Source of the DNA: Alphaproteobacteria bacterium
GTDB taxonomy: Bacteria; Pseudomonadota; Alphaproteobacteria; Reyranellales; Reyranellaceae
Length of the DNA stretch: 31,452 nucleotides
Assembly: GCA_013290035.1 (NCBI GenBank)
Contig: JABCYT010000001.1
Span: forward strand, 1 to 31,452
Direction of reading: 5' to 3'
Shown: positions 9,230-17,845 of the stretch, piece by piece
Layout of the letters: every line of letters starts with the position of its first letter
How positions within the stretch are numbered: the stretch's first letter is position 1
Translations under genes and position numbers: made by a program
The notes under the pieces: generated by a model
What the model saw: the letters and a program-made list of their open reading frames with translations, nothing else
Database searches by the model: none
Told to the model about the DNA's origin: nothing

Positions 9230-10615
9230 CTATCGGCCCTTGCCCGGCCGCGTGTTGATATAGGCCTTGATATCCTGGGCGCGCTGCCATGCCGGCGTGC
9301 CCGATTGCAACTGTCGCACGGCGGCGTCGGCATGAGCCTGCGCTTCGGCGCGCTGGCCGCGCAGGACCGCCATCTCGGCGCGGGCGAGCGATGTCATACC
9401 GGGATTGTTGAGCCTTGAATAGCCGGACGCCATCAACCGCCACAGGTCGAACGAGCCGGATTCCTGCTGCCTGGCCAGTTCGAGATTGCGCACCGCCTCG
9501 CGGTCGTTGTCGGCATTGTTGGTCTCGAGCAGGGCGCGCGCGAAGTCGATCTTGATGATCGCCGAACTCGGCAGAAGCTGAACGGCGCGTCGATAGGAGA
9601 TGACGGCGTCGGCGACGTGCCCGTTCTCGTACAGCATCTGGCCGCGCACCTCGTTGAAGTAGGGATCGTTCGGATATTCCTTGATGAGACCGTCGATACC
9701 GAGCAGCGCCGAGCCCAGGGCGCCCTTGCGATACCAGGCGATGGCGCGCGCGTATCGCGCCGGCACCGAGCGGTCGGCTTCGGCGAAGTGCTGCAGTGCC
9801 GCATCGGGGGTGACGAAGCCCATCAGCTTGGCCACCGTGCGGTGGTGCATCATGAGGAATTCCGGCGAATCCGGCTTGTTGAGGTAAGGTGAATGCGCCG
9901 CCGCCTCCTCGAACGCCGCGATGCGATCGGGGGTGAGCGGATGGGTCGACAGATAGGGATCGCGCTGGCTGATCGCCATGCGCTCTTCCCGCTGCAGCAC
10001 GCGCAAGAACTCGACCGCGCCCTTGGGCGACTGGCCGGTGCGCTGCAGGAAGGTGATGGCCGCCTGGTCCGCCGAGTACTCCTGGGTCTGCGTGTAGCGA
10101 AGGAACGACAGGAGCGACCCTGGCGCGTTGGTGCTGCCGACGCCCGTCGTCGGACCGCCTCTGCCGACGGCGCCGCCCGACGCAGCGCCGCCCGCCAGGG
10201 CGCCGCCCGCCAGGATCAGCTCGAGAATCTGCAAGGTGGTGAGGGCGCGCAGTTCTTCCTGCATGCGGGCCAGATGGCCGCCGGCGATATGGCCGCTTTC
10301 GTGCGCCAGCACGCCGATCAGTTGGTTGGGCGTCTCGGTCCGCATGATCAGGCCGGTATTGATGAAGATCCGCTGGCCACCCGCCACGAAGGCGTTGAGC
10401 GTGTTGTCCTGGACGAGCATGATCTCGACGCCGTTGGGGTCGAGACCGGCCGCCTTCCAGATCGGTATGACCATGGCGCGGATATCGTTCTCGATCTCGG
10501 CGTCTCGGATGAGATTGAGGCGTTGACCTTGCTGCGCGCTCGCGGCACGAAGCGGCGCCAGCGCGAACAGCGCAAGACTGAAGAGGGTGATGATGCGTCT
10601 GAACACGGTCGGCAC
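9230..10615 (-). CDS. M48-family zinc metalloprotease with TPR region (BepA-like)
   Basis: Periplasmic zinc protease of the BepA/YfgC kind, which in other bacteria degrades misassembled outer-membrane proteins. The 461 residues comprise a signal peptide (about 1-27, ending ASA), the M48 domain with H105-ESG-H109 and the third zinc ligand E179 in QEYSADQ, then a helical tetratricopeptide-like C-terminal half (about 270-455) with repeated Tyr/Ala helices. A Gly/Ala-rich loop between the two zinc motifs is enlarged by a 15-bp tandem duplication. The start is GTG with AGGA upstream; its first 29 bases overlap the divergent lipoprotein gene. It is followed by the dsbA-like gene. Confidence 0.93.
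   Translation of the reverse strand: MPTVFRRIITLFSLALFALAPLRAASAQQGQRLNLIRDAEIENDIRAMVIPIWKAAGLDPNGVEIMLVQDNTLNAFVAGGQRIFINTGLIMRTETPNQLIGVLAHESGHIAGGHLARMQEELRALTTLQILELILAGGALAGGAASGGAVGRGGPTTGVGSTNAPGSLLSFLRYTQTQEYSADQAAITFLQRTGQSPKGAVEFLRVLQREERMAISQRDPYLSTHPLTPDRIAAFEEAAAHSPYLNKPDSPEFLMMHHRTVAKLMGFVTPDAALQHFAEADRSVPARYARAIAWYRKGALGSALLGIDGLIKEYPNDPYFNEVRGQMLYENGHVADAVISYRRAVQLLPSSAIIKIDFARALLETNNADNDREAVRNLELARQQESGSFDLWRLMASGYSRLNNPGMTSLARAEMAVLRGQRAEAQAHADAAVRQLQSGTPAWQRAQDIKAYINTRPGKGR
10185..10214. repeat. Perfect 15-bp tandem duplication in the M48 gene
   Basis: GCGCCGCCCGCCAGG occurs twice back to back, each copy encoding five residues of a Leu/Ala/Gly loop between the zinc-binding motifs. 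It keeps the reading frame. Length changes here would be tolerated, so it is a probable site of strain variation. Confidence 0.85.
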
Positions 10616-11987
10616 AGGGTCCTGGCAGGCTAGAAACGCCGGGCGGCCGCGTCAATTGCGCAACCTGGCGCTAGCGGGCGTGCTTTTGCTGGGTGCTTGT
10701 GGCAGAAGTGAGACGGACCGGGAGAGCGATGCCGCCGCCAACGCGGCCAATCCTGCCGGGTTCTCGCCCAGCCGCGTGGGCCTGTCGGCCGTCATCAGCA
10801 GCACTGCGTTCGCCGCCGTCTCGGCCGACGAAAGCCGGGCGGCCGAGATCGGGCGCGACATCCTGCAGAGCGGCGGCAATGCCACCGACGCTGCGACCGC
10901 CATGTATTTTGCACTCGCGGTAACTCTGCCGTCGGCGGCGGGACTGGGTGCTTCCGGCGCGTGCATCGTGCACGACGACAAGACAAAGACCGCCGAGGCC
11001 TTCGTGTTCCCGCCGATCGCCGCGCCGGGAACCGTCAATGGTCAGCCGTTCAGCGTGCCGTCGGGCGTCCGTGGCGTCATGTTGATGCACATCCGCCATG
11101 GCCAATTGCGCTGGGAACAGATGGTTTCGCCGGCCGAGCGACTGGCCCGCTTCGGCGTGCCGGTGTCGCGCGCGCTATCGCGCGACCTGCAGGCCGGCGC
11201 TGCCCTGCTGGGCAACGACCGCGAGATGCGGCGGGTCTTCGGCAAGGGCTCCGGCGGCACGGTGACGGAAGGCGATGTCTGGACGCAGGGCGATCTCGCG
11301 GGGACGCTGGGTGCGATCCGCCAGCGCGGCGGCGGCGAATTCTTCCAGGGCGCGCTGGCGCGCACCCTCTCCGAACGGGTCTCGCAGATGGGCGGCAACC
11401 TGCCGCTCGAGGCGTTGCGCAACGCCGTGCCGCAGTCCGGGCCGCCGACCACCGAGTCGTATGGCCGCCGCAAGGTCTATGTCGCGCCGCCGCCCGCCGC
11501 CGGCGCCGCGGCGTTGGCCGGCTGGAAAGGCCAGGCGCCGGGCGGGCCGGTGCCGACCGATTCCGGCGGATTTTCCGGCCTGGTCGCCGTCGACAGCAAG
11601 GCGGGGGCCGCCGCGTGCACCCTGTCGATGGGCCAGCTCTTCGGCGCGCGCGTGATCGTGCCCGGCACCGGCGTGCTGCTCGCTGCGGCAACTCCCGATG
11701 CAGGATCGGTCAGTCCGATGATCATCGCCAGCGCCAACAACGGCGAGTTCACCTTTGCCGGCGCAGGCGGCGGCGCCCCGACGGCGGCCCAGGCGACCGG
11801 TGCGGTCGCGCGCGCGACGGTGGAGGAAGACAAGAGCCTCGTTGCCGTGCTGAACGCCCGAGGCGGGCAGGGCGGCACCGTCAACGCCATCGTCTGCCCG
11901 TCGGGACTGCGCAGCAGTGCCGCGACCTGCCGAAGTGCGATCGATCCGGCCAGTGCGGGGCTCGCGCTGCTCGCCGTCACCCGCTAG
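10587..11987 (+). CDS. Gamma-glutamyltransferase-like lipoprotein, probably catalytically degenerate
   Basis: A 466-residue protein with the fold markers of the gamma-glutamyltransferase (Ntn-hydrolase) family: SGGNATDAATA (95-105) and GLGASGACIVHDD, then at 355-366 a stretch like the family's small-subunit core. A lipobox LLGA-C38 predicts a lipoprotein. Two key motifs are not recognisable. The substrate-binding R-E-T-A-P is replaced by FPPIAAP (141-147), and the self-cleaving T-T-H at the small-subunit start is replaced by GGFSGLVAVD (327-336), leaving S330 as the only nearby nucleophile. I infer a non-processed relative of unknown role. The start is uncertain: GTG 10587, ATGs 10590/10593, or TTG 10656, which gives a short lipoprotein signal. 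It diverges from the M48 gene with overlapping 5' ends. Confidence 0.8.
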   Translation: MMMRLNTVGTGSWQARNAGRPRQLRNLALAGVLLLGACGRSETDRESDAAANAANPAGFSPSRVGLSAVISSTAFAAVSADESRAAEIGRDILQSGGNATDAATAMYFALAVTLPSAAGLGASGACIVHDDKTKTAEAFVFPPIAAPGTVNGQPFSVPSGVRGVMLMHIRHGQLRWEQMVSPAERLARFGVPVSRALSRDLQAGAALLGNDREMRRVFGKGSGGTVTEGDVWTQGDLAGTLGAIRQRGGGEFFQGALARTLSERVSQMGGNLPLEALRNAVPQSGPPTTESYGRRKVYVAPPPAAGAAALAGWKGQAPGGPVPTDSGGFSGLVAVDSKAGAAACTLSMGQLFGARVIVPGTGVLLAAATPDAGSVSPMIIASANNGEFTFAGAGGGAPTAAQATGAVARATVEEDKSLVAVLNARGGQGGTVNAIVCPSGLRSSAATCRSAIDPASAGLALLAVTR

Positions 11988-11996
11988 GCGCGGCCG

Positions 11997-13148
11997 GTGT
12001 CGGGCAAGCTCTCGCGCCGCGGCGGCGCGGTCGATCCGTTCATCGTCATGGATGTCATGGCCGCCGCCGCCGAGAAGGAAGCGGCCGGCGATACCGTCAT
12101 CCATCTCGAGGTCGGCCAGCCCAGCACGCCGGCACCGAAGGCGGCGCTCGCCGCCGCCCACGCCGCCCTCGATAGCGACCGCATCGGCTATGTCGCGGCG
12201 CTGGGCATCCCCGCGCTGCGCCAGCGGATCGCGCGCCACTACCGCGACGCCTACGGTGTCGAGATCTCGCCCGAGCGCGTGATCGTCACGACCGGTTCGT
12301 CGGGCGGCTTCCCGCTGGCGTTTCTCGCAAGCTTCGATGCCGGCGACCGGGTGGCGCTGGCGGCGCCCGGCTATCCCGCCTACCGCAACATCCTGGCGGC
12401 GCTCAATCTCGAGGCGGTCGACCTGCCGACCTCGTCAGCCGACCGCTTCCAGCCGACGGTCGAGGCCTTGAAGAAGGCGGGCCGCCTTGACGGGTTGATC
12501 GTCGCCAGCCCGTCCAACCCCACGGGCACGATGGTGGGCCATGCCGAGATGAAGGCACTGGCCGGCTGGTGCAGCGAAAACGGCGTGCGCCTGATCTCCG
12601 ACGAGATCTATCACGGCATCGTCTATGAGGGTGACACCGTGTCGGCGGTCGAGGTCTCCGACTCCGCCATCGTGGTCAACAGCTTCTCGAAATACTTCTC
12701 CATGACCGGCTGGCGGGTCGGCTGGCTGGTCGTGCCGACCGACCTGGTTCGGCCGATCGAGCGGCTCAGCCAGAATTTCTTCATTTCCGTGCCGACGCTC
12801 AGCCAGCATGCCGCGCTCGCTTCCTTCGACGGACGGGACGAACTCGACGGCCACGTGCGACGCTACCGCACCAACCGCGACCTGCTGCTGGCCGGCCTGC
12901 CGTCGGCGGGCTTCGACCGCTTCGCACCGGCCGAAGGGGCGTTCTATCTCTATTGCGACGTGGCGCATCTCACCAACGACAGCCGCGACTTCTGCCGGCG
13001 CATGCTGAGCGAAGCCGGCGTGGCTGCGACGCCGGGCATCGACTTCGATCGCGCGCGGGGCAGCGGAACATTGCGCCTCTCCTTCGCCGGCTCGACCGCC
13101 GAAATGGAAGAGGCGGTGCGGCGCCTCCGGGCGTGGAGACGGTTGTGA
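11997..13148 (+). CDS. PLP-dependent aminotransferase, class I/II
   Basis: Fold-type I aminotransferase of 383 residues. The PLP lysine is K232 in SFSKYFSMTGWRVGW. Other family marks are SNPTGTM (substrate-side Asn), SDEIYHGI (the Asp/Tyr that hold the PLP ring) and the C-terminal Arg in GTLRLSFAGS. The substrate cannot be told; relatives act on aspartate, alanine or aromatic amino acids. It starts at GTG 11997, nine bases after the GGT-like lipoprotein gene. Its TGA overlaps the GTG of the next gene (13145-13148). Confidence 0.92.
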   Translation: MSGKLSRRGGAVDPFIVMDVMAAAAEKEAAGDTVIHLEVGQPSTPAPKAALAAAHAALDSDRIGYVAALGIPALRQRIARHYRDAYGVEISPERVIVTTGSSGGFPLAFLASFDAGDRVALAAPGYPAYRNILAALNLEAVDLPTSSADRFQPTVEALKKAGRLDGLIVASPSNPTGTMVGHAEMKALAGWCSENGVRLISDEIYHGIVYEGDTVSAVEVSDSAIVVNSFSKYFSMTGWRVGWLVVPTDLVRPIERLSQNFFISVPTLSQHAALASFDGRDELDGHVRRYRTNRDLLLAGLPSAGFDRFAPAEGAFYLYCDVAHLTNDSRDFCRRMLSEAGVAATPGIDFDRARGSGTLRLSFAGSTAEMEEAVRRLRAWRRL

Positions 13149-14041
13149 GGTTTGTTGCGGCGCTATTGCTTGCAGCGCTCGCCGTGCTGCCGGCCTTTGC
13201 CCAGGGCAGCGCCCAGATTTCCACCACCGAACGCGAGATGGTCGCTGCCTATGGAGCGCTGCTCGGTAAATTGACCGATGGCGCCAAGCTCCACCTCGAG
13301 CGCGACCAGGAGCGTTGGCTCGCCAATCGCCGGGGGTGCGACGCCAACGCCGCCCTGAAGGCTGGTTGTCTCGAGGCCCGCTACCAATCGCGCGCCGCCA
13401 AGCTCAGCCTGTTCGCCGCTGGGTCCTATCCCTTCATCAGCGAGCAGACCATCGTCAAATCCGGCAAGCTGAAGCACGGGACTTACGCCATCGATGCCAG
13501 CTACCCGCAATTCGACGCGCCATCGGCCGATTTCGCGGCCGTCAACCGCAGCTTCGCCGACCCTGCGCGCGACCTTGCCGACAGCCTCGTCGAGTCCGAG
13601 TTCGACGTCAGCTACGATCAGACCTTCGAGCTCCACCGGCTCAATCGCGACGTTGTTTCGGTCTGGATCCACGGCGAGTTGTGGCAGGCACACGTCGAGG
13701 TTTGGAACACGGGTACCCTTGTCGACCTGCACACCGGCCGGGCCGTCCTTCCCGAGGATGTCTTCAAGCCGGGCGGAGAATGGCGCGTGCGGTTGCTCGA
13801 GCTGGTCGATGCCGAAATCACCAAGGACTTCCTCGACATGGGTCACGGACAGAAACCCGCCAGCCTGCCGGAAATATTCAACAGATTGAAACCAGCGGAC
13901 TATCTGTTCGAAGACGACAAGCTCGTACTGTATCTTCCCGAGGTCGCCCTGGGCCTCGGGATGAAGGGCTATGCTGTCGAGATACCCTATGTTGCGCTGA
14001 GGCCGCTGTTTCGTGCCGACGGTCCGCTTGGAGGACGCTGA
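13145..14041 (+). CDS. Exported LprI-like / DUF3298-like protein, copy 1 (shortened N-terminal domain)
   Basis: A 298-residue exported protein. It has a cleavable signal peptide (1-20, ending AFAQ), then a cut-down LprI-like (DUF1311) segment with the family pattern Y-x2-L ... L-x2-Q-x2-W-x3-R-x2-C (C65, C75). From about residue 95 follows a domain like DUF4163/DUF3298, found in PdaC and RsiV-type envelope proteins, ending in the VEIPYVALRPLF motif. Compared with the gene directly downstream it lacks about 20 residues carrying the first cysteine pair. It starts at GTG 13145 inside the aminotransferase stop. LprI-like domains have been linked to lysozyme inhibition in some bacteria; that role here is only a suggestion. 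Confidence 0.82.
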   Translation: MRFVAALLLAALAVLPAFAQGSAQISTTEREMVAAYGALLGKLTDGAKLHLERDQERWLANRRGCDANAALKAGCLEARYQSRAAKLSLFAAGSYPFISEQTIVKSGKLKHGTYAIDASYPQFDAPSADFAAVNRSFADPARDLADSLVESEFDVSYDQTFELHRLNRDVVSVWIHGELWQAHVEVWNTGTLVDLHTGRAVLPEDVFKPGGEWRVRLLELVDAEITKDFLDMGHGQKPASLPEIFNRLKPADYLFEDDKLVLYLPEVALGLGMKGYAVEIPYVALRPLFRADGPLGGR

Positions 14042-14044
14042 GCC

Positions 14045-15043
14045 ATGACCCGACTTGTTCGCCTTGTATCGATCGTGGCGGTGGGTCTCGTCTCCATCGC
14101 CACGGCGTTCGCCCAAAGCGCGCCGAGCTTCGATTGCGCCAAGGCCTCGAACGATGTCGAGCGGACGGTCTGCAAGGATCCCGAGCTTGCCAAGGCCGAC
14201 CGCGAGATGGCGGCGGCCTATGCCGCACTCGCCGCCAAGCTGAGCGGTCCCGCCAAGGAAAACCTCGAGAAGGAACAGGTGCGCTGGCTGGGCGATCGCA
14301 ATCGCGGCTGCGCCGCCGACACCGACGGCATCGTTCCTTGCCTGAAGAGACGCTACGCCGCGCGCACGACGAATCTGCTGGCGTCGGCCGAGGGCATCTA
14401 TCCTTTCATCAGCGAGCAGTCGCTCTCCAAGAACGCCAAGCTCGGCAAGATCACCTATTCCTACGACATCAGTTATCCGAAATTCGAGGCCACCACCGCC
14501 GACTTCGCCGCCGTCAATGCGCGCTTCGCCAATGCCGCCAAGAAGGCCATCGTCGACGCCACGCCCCAGGCCGATTCCGGGCTCGACCGCGAACAGGGAT
14601 GGACCTACGAGCAGGGCTTCAAGATTTATCGACCGAGCGGCAATGCGGTCACCGTCGCAGTGGACTTCTACGGCTATAGCGGCGGCGCGCACGGCTTCGG
14701 CGCCACCACCTGCACCCTGGTCGATCTGCGCACCGGTAAGATCGAGGGCCCGGCCGGCGTGTTTGCGGCGGGCGACAAGTGGCTCAAGGCCATGGTCGAG
14801 ATCGTCGGCGCCGACCTCAAGAAGCAGTTCGTCGACAAGCCCGGCTTCGACGAGGCGCTGGAGCCTGCCAGTCTCGCCAAGCTCCTGCGCGAGCCGGGCC
14901 ACTACTGCTGGCACGCCAATCGGCTGGAGGTGATCTTCAACGCCTATGAAGTCGGGCCCTACGTATCCGGTCCGTTCGAGGTCGATGTGCCCTATGACCG
15001 ATTGACGCCCTTGTTGCGCAAAGACGGGCCGATCACGCGGTAG
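14045..15043 (+). CDS. Exported LprI-like / DUF3298-like protein, copy 2 (full length)
   Basis: A 332-residue paralogue of the preceding gene, three bases downstream. Its signal peptide is 1-24 (AFAQS). The complete LprI-like domain follows, with four cysteines (C31, C43, C89, C99) likely to form two disulfides, and the segment LEKEQVRWLGDRNRGC. The DUF4163/DUF3298-like domain covers about 115-330 and contains GYSGGAHGFG, typical of that fold. Shared segments with copy 1 include YPFISEQ, TADFAAVN-type and the closing VPYDRLTPLL. It probably acts in the periplasm. The nearby DsbA-like protein could form its disulfides, an inference from proximity. Confidence 0.86.
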   Translation: MTRLVRLVSIVAVGLVSIATAFAQSAPSFDCAKASNDVERTVCKDPELAKADREMAAAYAALAAKLSGPAKENLEKEQVRWLGDRNRGCAADTDGIVPCLKRRYAARTTNLLASAEGIYPFISEQSLSKNAKLGKITYSYDISYPKFEATTADFAAVNARFANAAKKAIVDATPQADSGLDREQGWTYEQGFKIYRPSGNAVTVAVDFYGYSGGAHGFGATTCTLVDLRTGKIEGPAGVFAAGDKWLKAMVEIVGADLKKQFVDKPGFDEALEPASLAKLLREPGHYCWHANRLEVIFNAYEVGPYVSGPFEVDVPYDRLTPLLRKDGPITR

Positions 15044-15069
15044 CCATCGCTAGGCGCGCGCCCAGCACG

Positions 15070-15546
15070 CTAATGCAGCTTGCGTCGGTCGCGCGTCGGC
15101 GCCGATGCGGGCGCCGTCGTCGTCTGTCCGGTCTCGATCGTCGGCACCGGTCCGGAATGATGGCCGATCATGCGCCAGCCTTCGCTTAGCCGCGCGAAAC
15201 TATTGGTCGCCATGAGCTGGCCCTCGGGCAGGATCTCGCGGCACACCACGATGGCCAGCCCTGGACGGCCGACGACCCATTCACCCATGCAACGCACCTT
15301 GGGGGCCTGGGGGTGGCGCAGGATGGCGCGCCAGCTCGCCATGATCTCGGCCCGTCCGTGCAGCGGCGCCTGGCCGGGATGCAGGCAGACCACCGCGCCG
15401 GTCGGCGCCCAGATCTGGTCCATCGCCTCGGCGTCGCGCTCGCTGAACGCGCGGTAGAAGGCGCGGTTGGCTGAAAGCACGGCCTCGCGCTCCTCGTCGT
15501 CGAATTCCGCCAGGAGCGGCGGTGGGCGGGTCGCACGGCGAGGCAT
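15070..15546 (-). CDS. NTF2-like (SnoaL/DUF4440-type) protein
   Basis: A 158-residue protein with the cone-shaped NTF2-like fold. The opening helix contains AFYRAFSERDAEAMDQIWA. HGRAEIMASWRAIL and a set of beta strands (VVGRPGLAIVVCREIL, GWRMIGHHSGPVP) follow. Such proteins act as isomerases, hydratases or small-molecule binders, and the role of this one cannot be specified. The Arg-rich N-terminus (MPRRATRPP) is not a signal peptide, so it is probably cytoplasmic. It is a lone minus-strand gene, divergent from the acyl-CoA dehydrogenase pair with a 70-base gap. Confidence 0.82.
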   Translation of the reverse strand: MPRRATRPPPLLAEFDDEEREAVLSANRAFYRAFSERDAEAMDQIWAPTGAVVCLHPGQAPLHGRAEIMASWRAILRHPQAPKVRCMGEWVVGRPGLAIVVCREILPEGQLMATNSFARLSEGWRMIGHHSGPVPTIETGQTTTAPASAPTRDRRKLH

Positions 15547-15616
15547 TCGTCCCTCGAAACTCCCTGGTTGCGCGGTCTAGGATTAGCCGACAGAGAAGGG
15601 GCATCCAACTGTCGAG

Positions 15617-16780
15617 ATGACGATGTCCATCCCCAAGCTCGAATTCCCGCCGTTCCATCTGCCGCCCGAGGCCGAAGCGCTGCGCGGCGAGGTCCGCGCC
15701 TTCCTCAAGGAGACGCTGCCCAGGGTGAAGACCGAGGATCGCTTCGCGAGCTGGAACACGCGCTCGGCCGAGTTCAGCAAGGCGATGGGCAGGAAGGGCT
15801 GGATCGGCATCACCTGGCCGAAGCAATACGGCGGCAGCGAGCGGACCTTCCTCGACCGCTATGTCATCACCGAGGAGCTCTTGGGCAACAGCGCCCCGGC
15901 GGGCGCGCACTGGGTGGCCGATCGCCAGTCGGGCCCGCTGCTGCTGCGCTTCGGCAGCGAGGAGCAGCGGCAGGCCATCCTGCCTAAAATCACCGCCGGC
16001 GAATGCTATTTCTCGATCGGCATGAGCGAGCCCGACTCGGGTTCCGACCTCGCCTCGGTGCGTACGCGTGCCGAGCCCGTGCCGGGCGGCTTCCGGGTCA
16101 ACGGCACCAAGGTCTGGACCTCGGGTGCGCATCATAACCACTACTGCATCGCGCTGGTGCGCACTTCGGGCCAGCACGGCGATCGCCACAAGGGACTGAG
16201 CCAGATCCTGGTCGACCTCAAGACGCCGGGCATCACCATACGGCCGATCATCAACCTCGCCGGCCGTCACGACTGGAACGAGGTGACGTTCAACGACGCC
16301 TTCATTCCCGAGAGCTGCCTTATCGGTAACGAAGGTGACGGCTGGCTGCAGGTGACGAGCGAGCTCGCCTTCGAGCGCTCGGGGCCCGAGCGCTTCATGC
16401 AGAATTTCTACATCCTGCGCGAACTGGTGCGGGTGCTGGGCCGTCAGCCGGCCAAGCGCGCCAGCGCCATCCTGGGCCGCCTGGTCGCGCGCCTGTGGAC
16501 TCTGCGGCAGATGTCGGTGGCGGTGGCCGGCATGATGCAGGGCGGCAAGTCGCCCGCCATCGAGGCGGCGCTGGTGAAAGATCTCGGCACGATCTACCAG
16601 CAGGACCTGCCGGAGATCGCGCGCACGATCGCCGAATCCGACGCGACGACCGAGGAGGACCTGGCCGATTTCCTCGATGTCGCCCAGTACGCCACCATGA
16701 TGGCGCCCAGCTACACCATCCAGGGCGGCACGACCCAGGTGCTGCGCGGCATCGTCGCGCGCGGCCTTGGATTGCGCTGA
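15617..16780 (+). CDS. Acyl-CoA dehydrogenase, large subunit-like
   Basis: FAD-dependent acyl-CoA dehydrogenase of 387 residues. Marks are the FAD/substrate loop FSIGMSEPDSGSDLASVRT (132-150), the beta-domain motif VNGTKVWTSGAH, and the C-terminal FAD-binding helices. In the usual medium-chain enzymes the catalytic Glu lies in YEGT; here that place reads IQGGT (368-372). A Glu is found instead at E253 in FERSGPER, the position used by isovaleryl- and long-chain-type enzymes, so catalysis is plausible. The next gene, 11 bases on, is a second dehydrogenase, suggesting a heteromeric enzyme. The substrate is unknown. A second in-frame ATG at 15623 could also be the start. Confidence 0.92.
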   Translation: MTMSIPKLEFPPFHLPPEAEALRGEVRAFLKETLPRVKTEDRFASWNTRSAEFSKAMGRKGWIGITWPKQYGGSERTFLDRYVITEELLGNSAPAGAHWVADRQSGPLLLRFGSEEQRQAILPKITAGECYFSIGMSEPDSGSDLASVRTRAEPVPGGFRVNGTKVWTSGAHHNHYCIALVRTSGQHGDRHKGLSQILVDLKTPGITIRPIINLAGRHDWNEVTFNDAFIPESCLIGNEGDGWLQVTSELAFERSGPERFMQNFYILRELVRVLGRQPAKRASAILGRLVARLWTLRQMSVAVAGMMQGGKSPAIEAALVKDLGTIYQQDLPEIARTIAESDATTEEDLADFLDVAQYATMMAPSYTIQGGTTQVLRGIVARGLGLR

Positions 16781-16791
16781 GGGAGGGCACG

Positions 16792-17835
16792 ATGGACCGC
16801 GACACCCGCGACATGCTGCTCGAGACGGCCGATCGATTCTTTACCCAGCGCTGCGGCCGCGAGGTGGTTAACGGCGTGGAGAAGGGCGCCTGGCCCGCCG
16901 ATCTCTGGAAGGAGATCGAGGAAATGGGCTTGCCGCTGATCGCCGTGCCAGAGGATAAAGGCGGCGTCGGCGGCACCTTGGGCGACATGCTGGCCCTCTT
17001 GCGGCTGGCCGGGTCGCATGCCGTCCCGGTGCCGCTCGCCGAGACCGCGCTCGCCAACCTTTTGACGGCCGCAGCCGGCGGCGAGCCCAAGCCCGGTCCG
17101 GCAACCCTGGCGCTGGGCAAGCTTCAACTCTCGGGCGGCCGGCTCAGCGGCAAGGTCGAGCGCGTTCCCTTCGCTGCGGTCGCCGACCGCTTCGTCGCGG
17201 TGGTCGGCGGCACGCTGGCCGTGATCGCCAAGGCCAACGCCAAGATCGAGGCCAGGCCCAGCCATGCCGGCGAGCCCCACGGCACGGTGGTTTTCGACAA
17301 CGCCGCGGCCGAATTCAGTGCCGCCTCGCCGGTGAGCGCCGAGCGCGCGTTCGAGCTCGCGGCCGTCATGCGCGCCATGCAGATGGCCGGCGCCGCCGAC
17401 AAGGTGCTGGCGACCGCCGTCGAATACTCCAAGCAGCGGGTGCAGTTCGGCCGCTCGATCTCGACCTTCCAGGCCATCCAGCACATGCTGGCCGAACTGG
17501 CGAGCTGCGTGGCCGCCACTGTCGCTTCGGCCGAGGCGGCCGCGCGCGACGCCGACGAGGGCGGCCTTTTGGATGGCGGCCGCTTCTCGATCGCCGCCGC
17601 CAAGAGCCAGGCCTCCGAGTTCGCCCAGCGCATCGCCGCCATATCTCACCAGTCGATGGGCGCCATGGGCTTCACCCACGAGCACATCCTGCACCACTAC
17701 ACGCGCAGGCTCTGGGTATGGCGCCGCGACTTCGGCAGTGAGACCTTCTGGGGCGAGAAGATCGGCCAGGCCTATGCCAAGGCCGGCCCCGAGGCGCTGT
17801 GGGCGTCGCTGAGCGGGAGCAAGTACGCAGCGTAA
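16792..17835 (+). CDS. Acyl-CoA dehydrogenase, partner subunit
   Basis: A 347-residue acyl-CoA dehydrogenase-family protein with a start ATG preceded by GGGAGGG. Helical N-domain: LPLIAVPEDKGGVGGTLGDML. The middle beta-domain is short and poorly conserved. The C-domain has YSKQRVQFGRSISTFQAIQH, the FAD-side motif of the family, and GAMGFTHEHILHHYTRRLW. With its larger neighbour it resembles the adjacent pairs that form alpha2beta2 dehydrogenases in steroid or branched acyl-CoA breakdown in actinobacteria (FadE-type pairs). That assembly is inferred from adjacency and size only. Confidence 0.9.
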   Translation: MDRDTRDMLLETADRFFTQRCGREVVNGVEKGAWPADLWKEIEEMGLPLIAVPEDKGGVGGTLGDMLALLRLAGSHAVPVPLAETALANLLTAAAGGEPKPGPATLALGKLQLSGGRLSGKVERVPFAAVADRFVAVVGGTLAVIAKANAKIEARPSHAGEPHGTVVFDNAAAEFSAASPVSAERAFELAAVMRAMQMAGAADKVLATAVEYSKQRVQFGRSISTFQAIQHMLAELASCVAATVASAEAAARDADEGGLLDGGRFSIAAAKSQASEFAQRIAAISHQSMGAMGFTHEHILHHYTRRLWVWRRDFGSETFWGEKIGQAYAKAGPEALWASLSGSKYAA

Positions 17836-17845
17836 CGGCAGACCG

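Noticed and set aside
15617..16780. Loss of the usual catalytic Glu (YEGT replaced by IQGGT) taken as a sign of an inactive acyl-CoA dehydrogenase.
   Set aside because: E253 in FERSGPER lies where isovaleryl- and long-chain-type enzymes keep their base, so an active enzyme is the simpler reading.
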